A stretch of DNA of 64,000 bases. Origin: Fibrobacterota bacterium. GTDB lineage: Bacteria; Fibrobacterota; Chitinivibrionia; Chitinivibrionales; FEN-1185. Shown piece after piece: positions 27,101 to 34,321 of the stretch. Position 1 is the stretch's first letter. The number at the start of each line of letters is the position of its first letter. Made by a program: the position numbers and the translations under genes. The stretch is taken from NCBI GenBank assembly GCA_003165595.1, contig PLWQ01000039.1, positions 15,892 to 79,891 on the forward strand, in the 5' to 3' direction. The notes beneath the pieces are model-generated. The model worked only from the letters and a program-made list of their open reading frames with translations. It searched no databases and was not told the DNA's origin.

Positions 27101-28424
27101 GGGTATCCTTCGTATTGCGCAACGTCAAGTGGTAAAACGCAACGGGCCAGGTCATTTTCGTCTGGTCTGCAAGGTTGTACGGTGCGAATGCGGTGAGCGT
27201 TACCGACACGTTGTTCGTCGTGCCGAAATTTGCATATTCCACCGGGAAGATGGCGTCGTCGTCATAACGGGAATTCGCATTATAGGTGCGCTTTACCGCG
27301 CTCATTACGGCCTGAGTCAGAACCGTCGAGCCGCTTTTTGTGTACAGCGAAAATTTCCAATTCTGCTGCTGAACATAATCCTCCTGGCCCGCCGGCGTCT
27401 TTGACTGAAAAGCGAATTGGCCGTTCCACGGGCAAAATTTTACCGCGCCCGCGCCCGCGCCGCCCAGAGGCGCTCCTGTTGTGCCGTCCACGGCCTCCGC
27501 AATGGAGAAGCTTGCGGTGCTGCTGGCCTTGTCGCCTGCCGCAATATGGGCGACGACATTCCATGTATGGGAAGAACCAATGGGTGTTGCGGCAATGGTT
27601 GTAACCACGACTTCACCGCAGGTGACACTCGCGGGAATGCTGTCGGCCACTTTGTTTCCGTCAACCATTATGGCATAGCCCGTTGCGCCGGCCATGGTAT
27701 TCCACTCAAAGATTATCGAGCCGCCCGGAGACTTGAAAACACGCGCTCCGTCCGCGGGATAGGTTATGCTGAAGGGAGCTTTTTGCAGAACAAAATTAAA
27801 GGTGCCGGAATACGCGCTTATTGCGCTCAGACCCTCGACAAACCCCGACGCGGTTGCGATAAGGGTATCCACCGCGGCTGCACGCTTTGCAGACGCCGGC
27901 GCCGCGGAATAACCGTGAACGCACACAAGACCGCCTTGCATGCCTGTATATTTATTGACATAGGTAAGCGCATGCGTGGTGGTGACGGCGCCGATCCGCG
28001 CTTTTACAACATACATTTTTGCCGGGAGATTCGGGCTCACAAGCGGCAGTCGGTATTCGCCAGGAGCGAGCGACGCATTGACAAGATCGACGGCCAGTCT
28101 GCCGGTCAGGTCGTACAACTGTATCCGGACAGGCTGTGCTTTTGCCACAGCAAACGAAAGAGAAAGTCCATGGATGGCCGGAGGTTCGGCGAATGACGGG
28201 GCAAGAGATACATGGACGTTCTGTGTGAATGGGATGCTGTAGGAGCCGCTGGTGTCCGTTGAAGTCGTTATGCCTTTCACGACAAGACGCACCGTTGCGC
28301 CCGCGATGGCATTGCCTCCTTCGTCTTTGACTGTTCCCGTAATTGAACCGGCTTGGCCATGGGAAAAGGAGAACAGCCCTGCCATCAAGAAACACAGCAT
28401 GCGTATACGATGCTTTTTGCTCAT
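24189..28424 (-). CDS. Large secreted GH116 glycosidase with CBM32/F5-8C domain
   Basis: 1411 residues from the ATG at 28424 (AAAGGAG upstream). Order: signal peptide; carboxypeptidase-regulatory-like domain (SITGTVKDEGGNAIAGATV) split by a FlgD-like module (VRIQLYDLTGRLAVDLVNA ... YVVKARIG) and closing at AVDTLIATASG; an Fn3-like domain; GH116 N-domain (GAPLGGAGAGAVKFCPWNGQ); GH116 (alpha/alpha)6 barrel with YWPYFKRTAQRLY and SGSDGEAEGWVPYVMGHLG; two Fn3-like repeats; then an F5/8C (CBM32-like) domain (NIALGKTATGSSV ... TTRWESSAADSQWLRIDLG). GH116 members are retaining beta-glucosidases or xylosidases, including human GBA2. The unusual CBM tail suggests substrate targeting. It has no C-terminal sorting module. 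Confidence 0.88.
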   Translation of the reverse strand: MSKKHRIRMLCFLMAGLFSFSHGQAGSITGTVKDEGGNAIAGATVRLVVKGITTSTDTSGSYSIPFTQNVHVSLAPSFAEPPAIHGLSLSFAVAKAQPVRIQLYDLTGRLAVDLVNASLAPGEYRLPLVSPNLPAKMYVVKARIGAVTTTHALTYVNKYTGMQGGLVCVHGYSAAPASAKRAAAVDTLIATASGFVEGLSAISAYSGTFNFVLQKAPFSITYPADGARVFKSPGGSIIFEWNTMAGATGYAIMVDGNKVADSIPASVTCGEVVVTTIAATPIGSSHTWNVVAHIAAGDKASSTASFSIAEAVDGTTGAPLGGAGAGAVKFCPWNGQFAFQSKTPAGQEDYVQQQNWKFSLYTKSGSTVLTQAVMSAVKRTYNANSRYDDDAIFPVEYANFGTTNNVSVTLTAFAPYNLADQTKMTWPVAFYHLTLRNTKDTPVDAACAFQISTGSTPTVVSGQGFAAEGGAPSKALLVKSGDPSAVVSVGNDAGFLTTGTLNNTPSGTVNMVAAKVTLGPGEKKDIEFVLSWYESDDPPGYYYANSGTNAQFFAKTCLDSFDNLESRAVQFVERFRSSNVPDWIVNTTLDQTTWTNSSIYTKDGRYSEWEGIYTWFGQMDQGWHAFGSEIWRINGPMFSWPSASEMEFWARTEMVGGDNDGQISHDFIPGAGQVTDHKTCVWDAPGYHGWGGPNWADLDCGFLFGVYESFIATGDKTRMDTYWPYFKRTAQRLYRLSTIDNGNTTYPFTFQGTGATYDKGPQDHDLYNSGLALTAFKIIAEMAGIYGDAGMQDSFTTAYTTGIASFKRRYLANPSTAIASNAETPFAGLAMSLYFHEDQMFSDAEINTTLSYLINNFWHPLDLGMAASGSDGEAEGWVPYVMGHLGAAFLNTNHVAEWRAIQRDFYNRYFGNRNRVFDGGIYLVYNGLGDNFASTDWSGHSFYVSMPVVWRNYYSLIGFWYNAYTNALYVEPKLPSTTDKWGASMNHELKNALFCMPGNYGTISYKEDGSTYQNQTITVRFDKPQKVSSIYISDRFLPATTVSVTVNGATAQFSRIGSGTFDRRIKINWTGTVDSTGVLIGAADQGFNDATPPLAFNLVTPANGSTVQSTMPILVWNQSSDPESGIQEYDVYVNGNKVASTTDTFYAFTAITPGSFSWYVTAINWVNKGTSSATRTFAYSDTIPPSAFSLSAPADNGTVSGPAVSFFWQTATDNGTGMDHYEFSLDGAKVANVVCDTVATSYGNIALGKTATGSSVAQGNVATNAVDGNATTRWESSAADSQWLRIDLGTPSRIDSATISWEAAYASSYEIDVANDTLSWTGKAVYQTTTSAGGKESIKGLNAIGRYVRLFCIKRGTTWGNSLYEFSVYGMPLATYLAASVPAGVHSWNVVAVDKAGNKTAANKAFSVTVQ

Positions 28425-28523
28425 TGCATTGCTCCTTTTATCAAAACTTATGCTGATTCGTGCGTGATTAATTATACGCTTAAACACCAATTCGGTCAAT
28501 TGAGAAATAGGTTTTTCAAACCT

Positions 28524-28703
28524 CTATGACTCTTCATTTTCCGCGATAAGATTCGTTGAATGGTCTTCTGTGTTGAACCAGAAGATCAGTCTGTTGTTTC
28601 GCCAGGTAAAACAATCCGAAAAAGAAGTTTTATAGTCAGGGGGATAAATGGAGCCGTACCGCGTCAATGCCTGCTGAACCATTCTTTCTTCTGTCTCACT
28701 CAT
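28524..28703 (-). CDS. Small protein of unknown function (59 residues)
   Basis: ATG at 28703 after GAGGGAGCGGAAA. The product (MSETEERMVQQALTRYGSIY then YKTSFSDCFTWRNNRLIFWF then NTEDHSTNLI) is globular-looking and cytoplasmic. I have a faint recollection of similar small proteins in other environmental genomes ending '-LIFWFNTxDxSTxLI', but no function. It lies downstream of the conserved motif at 28931-28950. Confidence 0.55.
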   Translation of the reverse strand: MSETEERMVQQALTRYGSIYPPDYKTSFSDCFTWRNNRLIFWFNTEDHSTNLIAENEES

Positions 28704-28930
28704 TTTCCGCTCCCTCTGCCGGTGGACTTTTCGACTCTTCGGCATTGAAAGACCTCGCAGCAAGCTACGAGGAATCCTTCCATCCCTATGGAATGAAAAC
28801 ATACTTATAGTCGCTCGCTAACCCCGAAGCAGAGCTTCGAGGATTGCGCTCGCTGTGGGATTCACCCATTTCCTTCTCTCCATAAATTTACTCCCTCTTG
28901 GCTGAAAAATCCCGATGGAAGGTAGAATAC

Positions 28931-28950
28931 CGTATACTTATTGTTTACAT
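28931..28950 (-). promoter_or_regulatory. Conserved promoter/operator-like motif, copy 1
   Basis: CGTATACTTATTGTTTACAT, nearly identical to 34234-34253 and 36606-36625. All three lie upstream of minus-strand genes; here the small gene at 28703 is 228 bp away. The 461-bp gap also holds a repeat fragment around 28805-28870 and the terminator at 29049-29095. Confidence 0.5.
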
Positions 28951-29048
28951 AATAATGTTGATTTTGAATGAGTTACATATTCTTGTTCCTGAAGATAACA
29001 CTACAATGTTTACATCATGGACAAACCAGTCGGGAAGCGAGTTCCAGA

Positions 29049-29095
29049 AAATGGAGCAGGGGCGCTGCCATGGTGACAGCGCCCCTGCTCCATTT
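29049..29095 (-). terminator. Strong hairpin terminator at the end of the CBM6/BNR_4 operon
   Basis: Perfect 19-bp inverted repeat (29049-29067 with 29077-29095; core GGAGCAGGGGCGCTG) with a 9-nt loop. It lies 70 bp past the BNR_4 stop codon on the minus strand. The A-run at the plus-strand left end provides the T-run on the minus strand. Confidence 0.75.
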
Positions 29096-29164
29096 ATGTA
29101 TAGCCCTGTTCCGTTGTTTGGTTGAAGAACCCCGAAGCACTACAACTGCCGCTGAGCACCCGGA

Positions 29165-30820
29165 TTATTTCTGAACGACAAAACACTGTGAATAGTAGTT
29201 TGCTCCGTCGAACAGTGTGGCTACATACGCGCCGCACGTAAGCCCCACCCACTTGTACCGCACGGAATTTACGCCCGCCTGCATGCGTCGCACGCCGGCT
29301 GTCAGGTCGGAAACGATCCGGCCCTGCACATTGTAAATTTTGAGCGTTGACGAAGGCGAGGCCGCCAGCGTGAACGACAAGCCATCGGCCAGCAGGTTGA
29401 ACCCGGTCGACTTTGCAGCACGGCGCTCGAAACCGGTCTTGACAGAAGTCGCGCCGGACGCGATTTTCGTCGAATCAAACGTGTACATCTTGACGTCCAT
29501 GGAAAACGGTCCGCCCCAGGTAATGTAGGTCCCGTAGTTCCAGACAACGTCGATCTTGTTGCCGGGCGTGTTGCGCGGCACAATGGGACGGCAGTTCTTT
29601 GCCGCGGAACCGGAAGTAATCTGCCATGTTCTCCAAGTCTTGCCTTTGTCGGCGGTGAGCCAGCGCTCAAGTTCAAAAACGCCGTTGACATGCGTGCTCA
29701 GGTACACCACGTTGACATTGGCATGGTCCAGAGCCAGCCCGCCGCCAAAGCCCATTTCTGTCCCTTCGCTCATTGGCCCGCCGCTGTTGATGAGGAAATA
29801 GTGGTTCCACTTGGTCCCATCCCATCGGTAGTAATAGTAGCGATGGTTGGCGCCCGACGGGTCATAAATATCATAGACGAATACCGGATAGCCGGCGGAA
29901 TCAAGTGCGATATCCCAACCCGTGCCGATGGTGCCTTTCAAGCCGTCCGGAGGATTGGCCGGATCGTAAACGGTATCCAGCTGACCAGTCGTGACAGGTG
30001 CGGCCTTATCCTGGGCTACTGTTGCAATTAGTGTTCCGTTCATTTTGTAGAATCCGCCGTTGTAGTAATACATGAAGTAGGTAGGTTTGGGCGGCGGGTT
30101 GTTACGGTTATCCCCCTCAATCAACATGTAGAATTTGTCTTTGCCGTTGGAAACGTATTTGCAGTAGGGCCTTATGCCTCCTCCCACAGTGGAGGTACCT
30201 CCGAAGAAGTACCTGACCGCCGCGCTCCACGTTGCGCCGCCGTCGTCGCTGGTCTGGTAATAAGGCATTCCATAGTCGCCTGTTTGCGTTGACGGTCCCC
30301 GGAAGAACACGTAGAGCCTGTTGCCGTTCGCGCCCTCCGCGCTCAACTGACACACATTAGGATAGGTACATCCAACGTTGACCTTTAATTCCGGTCCCCA
30401 GGATGTGATGTCCTCCGGATTCGTGGAAGTGCGGGTGAACCAAGCCCCGCCGTTATGCTCGCTGTAAAATGTTATGATGTGGCCGTTGGGCAAAACGTGG
30501 ACCGTGGTGGTGTTGTGGTCGTCGAATCCCCAATTGGTTTTGAGGTAGAACGTGTCGATTTCTCCGGTTGCATGATCGTATGAGGCAATTGCCGCCACGC
30601 CCGGGTTGCTTGAACTGCCGAAATAGCCTACATACGTCTTCTCATGCGTTCCCTTGTAATAGACCGCTCTGGAATCCTGGTACCACGTCCAGATGCCTTG
30701 CGTTGCCAGCGTCGAGCAGCTTGCACCGGTTTTCGGGTATTCCGCCGATTGGGCGGAACCGGCGCAAAAGATCGCGACCGCCAATGCTGCAAGCATGAGC
30801 GGCTTGACATTCCTGACCAT
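29165..30820 (-). CDS. Secreted BNR_4-family beta-propeller protein 2, candidate polysaccharide lyase
   Basis: 551 residues from the ATG at 30820 (AAAGGA upstream). Signal peptide MVRNVKPLMLAALAVAIFCA, propeller with BNR motifs (TSDDGGATWS, TADKGKTWRT), and a C-terminal FlgD-like module (STLKIYNVQGRIVSDLT ... GAYVATLFDG). It shares FDDHNTTT and YSEHNGG with the paralogue at 3976, giving two His (about 102 and 122) 20 residues apart. I take this as a possible catalytic pair of the ulvan-lyase-type propellers; activity is inferred. It is the last gene of a probable operon with two CBM6-like proteins. Confidence 0.75.
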   Translation of the reverse strand: MVRNVKPLMLAALAVAIFCAGSAQSAEYPKTGASCSTLATQGIWTWYQDSRAVYYKGTHEKTYVGYFGSSSNPGVAAIASYDHATGEIDTFYLKTNWGFDDHNTTTVHVLPNGHIITFYSEHNGGAWFTRTSTNPEDITSWGPELKVNVGCTYPNVCQLSAEGANGNRLYVFFRGPSTQTGDYGMPYYQTSDDGGATWSAAVRYFFGGTSTVGGGIRPYCKYVSNGKDKFYMLIEGDNRNNPPPKPTYFMYYYNGGFYKMNGTLIATVAQDKAAPVTTGQLDTVYDPANPPDGLKGTIGTGWDIALDSAGYPVFVYDIYDPSGANHRYYYYRWDGTKWNHYFLINSGGPMSEGTEMGFGGGLALDHANVNVVYLSTHVNGVFELERWLTADKGKTWRTWQITSGSAAKNCRPIVPRNTPGNKIDVVWNYGTYITWGGPFSMDVKMYTFDSTKIASGATSVKTGFERRAAKSTGFNLLADGLSFTLAASPSSTLKIYNVQGRIVSDLTAGVRRMQAGVNSVRYKWVGLTCGAYVATLFDGANYYSQCFVVQK

Positions 30821-30947
30821 AGGTGGTCCTTTCTGTAAATATGTCAAATTATGCTGTTTGACAGTGTACCCTGACCACGTTCGACAGCCGATTCGGTGGC
30901 ACCTGATTATACTCCCAAAAAGCGAGGCTGTCAATGGCCCCTGGTAA

Positions 30948-31985
30948 TCACCATTTTCCCCCGGCAACGGCCGCCTTTATAACAAGGACGGCATCACCTT
31001 GTTTCAGGCGAACGAATGCCACTCCGGGTGCCGGCCGGGTTCGGCACCGGACGGTATTCATGCCGCGTTGGACAGATGTGAGAATTTCCGAACCATATTC
31101 CATTCCTATCCCATTGAACAAGGTGACCTTGACAGAATTGTTATTCTCAGAGGGAAAAGACAATTGTATGGTCCCATCGTGAAGAACGGTCGCTCCGACC
31201 TCTCCCCGCCGTGCATGCAGCTCGCCGGCTGTCGGAGCCGCAACCGTGGAACTGTCGATAAGCGTAAATCTGTAAAACCAAAGATTGAACGGACCTGCAC
31301 CGGTAATGTCGGTCCGAATCAACTGGACTCCCTTTTTCAGACGAATGGTCGCCATGTTTTTTTCGTCCTGATAATAGTGATAAAACCCCGTACTCTTAAA
31401 GATGATTGTACCTGTTGAAACTGAATCGGTGCCGTTCAAAGAACAAATCGCAATCGAAGGGCTGCCGGTGCGCGACGTCAGCATGAGGTCTATTTGGTAA
31501 AGCCCGTCCTTGGCGACATTCACCGTCGATTTGACCCATTCACCATGATCGATGTAGCCGATGTAAATCCCGTCTTTTGTGGCGTTCATATCGTTATAGA
31601 TCAAGGTCGTATCTGACACGGGATTGGCAACAGTGTCGGCGGAATCGGCCGGGTTTTGAAAAACCGAATCTCCGTACACGTCCCAGGCAGGATTGAGAAT
31701 CCTGTTGATGATATGATCCTCGGCGCCCGCGGTTTTGCGGCCGTCGTACTGATAATAATCGCCGGTCATCACGTCCGTCCCGGGATTTTCCCAGGAAATA
31801 CCCCTGACTGCGGCAGAATCATATCGCCAGGGAAAAAATCTTCCGGGAATCTGCTGAATTACATTGCGAAACGGCAGTGCCGAATAATTGGGCGGGATCG
31901 CGGAAAAGCACGGCCCGGATAACAAAACCACTGCCAGCGCCGCCATGGTTACCGCGCTATGGTGCAGGAATCCGATACACTTCAC
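30948..31985 (-). CDS. Secreted CBM6/35-like protein with C-terminal sorting-like module
   Basis: 345 residues from a GTG at 31985 preceded by AAGGAGG; an ATG at 32000 would overlap that ribosome site. Signal peptide to about residue 29, a CBM6/CBM35-type sandwich (YIDHGEWVKSTVNVAKDGLY, DLMLTSRTGSPSIAI) and a C-terminal FlgD-like module (VKVTLFNGIGMEYGSEIL ... GVAFVRLKQGD). It has no obvious catalytic domain. It probably binds plant or algal polysaccharide outside the cell and presents it to partner enzymes such as the BNR_4 protein 128 bp downstream. The gene upstream is 28 bp away. Confidence 0.75.
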   Translation of the reverse strand: MKCIGFLHHSAVTMAALAVVLLSGPCFSAIPPNYSALPFRNVIQQIPGRFFPWRYDSAAVRGISWENPGTDVMTGDYYQYDGRKTAGAEDHIINRILNPAWDVYGDSVFQNPADSADTVANPVSDTTLIYNDMNATKDGIYIGYIDHGEWVKSTVNVAKDGLYQIDLMLTSRTGSPSIAICSLNGTDSVSTGTIIFKSTGFYHYYQDEKNMATIRLKKGVQLIRTDITGAGPFNLWFYRFTLIDSSTVAAPTAGELHARRGEVGATVLHDGTIQLSFPSENNNSVKVTLFNGIGMEYGSEILTSVQRGMNTVRCRTRPAPGVAFVRLKQGDAVLVIKAAVAGGKW

Positions 31986-32013
31986 AACGCCTCCTTCCAT
32001 TCAAAGAAACGGA

Positions 32014-32982
32014 TCAGTGCGCAATGCTGAAAGATTTTGTTGCGCTCAAGCCATTTTGTTCGACGCGGACAAAATGTACTCCCGTTCTCCTGTTGCTCAA
32101 ATCGAATTTCTGAACATGGCTGCCTGCGGCCAGATTCATGGTTGTTGCGGGAACCAAAGCCCTGCCCGCGCAATCGAAAACAGAAACGGTTGTCATGCCT
32201 GCCTGGGCGATCGAATAGGAAACGGACAGGCCTTTTCCATTGACAATAGGCATCACCGCAAACCCTTTTTGCACATGGCTCTGGATTGTTTCCCTTACGG
32301 CCGATGCGCCGCCCTGCAGGATAAAGTTAAGGGCGGCGAAGTTCCAGCCGGCCTCCTGGAAGAACTCAAGATTCATAACATAAAGTCCGGTATCGAGTGT
32401 AATCAGATTTGCTGCCGTGTCCCATTTCCAATCATGCCAGATTTCGTGATCGCCCGGGGGCCTGATGCTCAACGGCTCATTCACAACGGAGTCGGGCGTG
32501 AAACCGCTGAAGGTGACGACAATAAGGTTGGGAGTCGTGGTAACGGATTCATGAAATACCATTTTGTAGTCGCCTGCGGTAGTTACGCGAACGGTATAGT
32601 TTTCCCACTCTCCGGGATGGATCCACCCGAGATGATTATTGACGCCCGGAGGATAGCATGCAGAGTCGACCACGAGAACGTTTCCCGAAACAAAATCCTT
32701 TTCGGCCCCGAAATTTTGTATGGAGACATTTGCGCCCGTGCGACCATTGCGGACCGTGCAATCACCACTGTTGGCGGCATCGGTATAATGATACGCCACC
32801 CCATCCGGACCTTCGTCGAAATACGATGCAAGTACAAGGCCGGGGATTTGCTGAGGGTGTCCACTTATCGTGTCACCCGTAAAAACCGTTCCGGCATATC
32901 CCGGAGGCATGGCGGCAAAAAGGTACGACGCGAACAGAAAACTTGCAGCTGCCGTTACAGCAGCTTTTTGGTAAAGACCCAT
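32014..32982 (-). CDS. Secreted CBM6/35-like protein 2
   Basis: 322 residues; AAGGGGGAAATAGT precedes the ATG. Signal peptide to about residue 23, then a carbohydrate-binding sandwich with the CBM6-like string WIHPGEWENYTVRVTTAGDY. A FlgD-like C-terminal module follows (MTTVSVFDCAGRALVPATT ... GVHFVRVEQNG). It resembles the neighbour at 30948 in layout. It likely belongs to the same operon (28-bp gap) and has the same glycan-binding role. The domain match is by motif and secondary-structure pattern only. Confidence 0.72.
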   Translation of the reverse strand: MGLYQKAAVTAAASFLFASYLFAAMPPGYAGTVFTGDTISGHPQQIPGLVLASYFDEGPDGVAYHYTDAANSGDCTVRNGRTGANVSIQNFGAEKDFVSGNVLVVDSACYPPGVNNHLGWIHPGEWENYTVRVTTAGDYKMVFHESVTTTPNLIVVTFSGFTPDSVVNEPLSIRPPGDHEIWHDWKWDTAANLITLDTGLYVMNLEFFQEAGWNFAALNFILQGGASAVRETIQSHVQKGFAVMPIVNGKGLSVSYSIAQAGMTTVSVFDCAGRALVPATTMNLAAGSHVQKFDLSNRRTGVHFVRVEQNGLSATKSFSIAH

Positions 32983-33103
32983 ACTATTTCCCCCTTACAA
33001 TGTTAAGTCGCCGAAAGCAAACAGCAGAACGAAGAACGCGGGAATGAACCGGAATGGAGTTTTCATGCGAAACTATAAACTTTCCTCTGCTGGCTTCGAA
33101 AGG

Positions 33104-34135
33104 TTATTTCGCGTCAATAAGACGCATGATCCTTACCGCATTTCCGGAGCGCAGTTCGCAGAAATAAACACCGGTGGGGACCGCACCGCCGGTTACGGCG
33201 CCTCGGTCAAAGGTAACCGACCCGCCGTTTGCGGAAACCGCATGATCGACCGGCTTCCCGTTTGCGGAGTACACCGTGAGTTGCGTCGCGGCGGGAATGT
33301 TGACAAACTGCATGCCGATGTTGCGTCTTGCTAAACAGCGTACTGCGGAAAGTGCGCCCAAAGGTGCAATTCGCTCTGAAGCTCGTGCGGCCCCCGTTGT
33401 GCCGGCGCCGACACCTGTTGCGCCCCAGAAGACGAGGTAGCTTCCGGTTGTTCTCTTGATAAGTTTGACGCTCGTGAGTATTTTTGCCGGATTTGCAGTA
33501 AGATTCAGCCCGTTAATGTTGTGACCGGCAGTCTCGTTTACGGTATTCTGAGGGGTCCACTTGGCAAGATTGGAATCTACAAAGAAGAAGTTTGGTGTAA
33601 GCGCTTGTGCGTAGTCCGGGCACGTGAAATTGGTGGTAACCGGACCATCAGCATAGCTCAAAACAACATCAAGGGACGTTGATCCTTCTGAACTGGTCAA
33701 CGCTATATACACCTTTGAATAATTTCCCTGCGGCACGGAAAAAGTGACCGAGTCTATCCCCGAATAGCTGCCGGATGGAGCTCCAAGATAATGGGTTTGG
33801 AATCCCGTGCTGTCGGTGTTGGAATAATTCAAGATCATGGTTGGATGATTGCCGTTGGCAGGGAATCTTGCGCTGTCGGGCAATGTCAGCACGTCGGTAC
33901 GGTTGAGAAACACGGCAGCGGAATGAGTAATGTATCCGTCACTGCCGCCATTTCCGTCTATTCCTTTTGACCAGGTGTACAACTTTCCGTTGGAAAATGT
34001 TGTTACTGCCCGGGCATTGAGGATCGATTTGACATTGACCTGTATTGTATCGGCACCCAGTGCTACCCCGCACCATGTCAGTGCAATTCCGACAACTGCT
34101 GCCGCCAACTTATTTACTAAACGTAAAATAGACAT
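33104..34135 (-). CDS. Secreted protein with unknown beta-sandwich domain and sorting-like tail
   Basis: 343 residues; AAGGGGAAC precedes the ATG. Signal peptide to residue 27, then an uncharacterised region of about 190 residues (TIQVNVKSILNARAVTTFSN, WSKGIDGNGGSDGYITHSA) with strands typical of carbohydrate-binding sandwiches. The C-terminal FlgD-like module follows (TQLTVYSANGKPVDHAVSA ... GVYFCELRSGNAVR). It lies 121 bp upstream of the CBM6-like genes on the same strand and follows motif copy 2. I could not assign a family; a glycan-binding role is only a suggestion. Confidence 0.65.
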   Translation of the reverse strand: MSILRLVNKLAAAVVGIALTWCGVALGADTIQVNVKSILNARAVTTFSNGKLYTWSKGIDGNGGSDGYITHSAAVFLNRTDVLTLPDSARFPANGNHPTMILNYSNTDSTGFQTHYLGAPSGSYSGIDSVTFSVPQGNYSKVYIALTSSEGSTSLDVVLSYADGPVTTNFTCPDYAQALTPNFFFVDSNLAKWTPQNTVNETAGHNINGLNLTANPAKILTSVKLIKRTTGSYLVFWGATGVGAGTTGAARASERIAPLGALSAVRCLARRNIGMQFVNIPAATQLTVYSANGKPVDHAVSANGGSVTFDRGAVTGGAVPTGVYFCELRSGNAVRIMRLIDAK

Positions 34136-34233
34136 TTTCGTTCCCCTTTTGTGCTTACAGGTAATTGGCCTTCTCTTTCTTCTCGTAAATTTACCTGTCT
34201 TAGGCTAAAAAGTCCCCGGCCAGGACAAGATAC

Positions 34234-34253
34234 CGTATACTTTTTGTTTACAT
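34234..34253 (-). promoter_or_regulatory. Conserved promoter/operator-like motif, copy 2
   Basis: CGTATACTTTTTGTTTACAT, 99 bp upstream of the start at 34135. It differs from copy 1 at one base and from copy 3 at two of 20. Read on the minus strand it contains GTATACG. Confidence 0.5.
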
Positions 34254-34261
34254 GACCAAAC

Positions 34262-34301
34262 AAAAGGGCGCTCCGTCTTCACGACATCACGCCCTCTTTC
34301 G
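34262..34301 (-). terminator. Terminator after the TIGR02147-linked lipoprotein gene
   Basis: On the minus strand GGGCG...CGCCC is followed by TTTTGTTTGG, just past the stop codon at 34322. The stem is short. Confidence 0.45.
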
Positions 34302-34321
34302 TTACAGTATAGATAGCCCTT

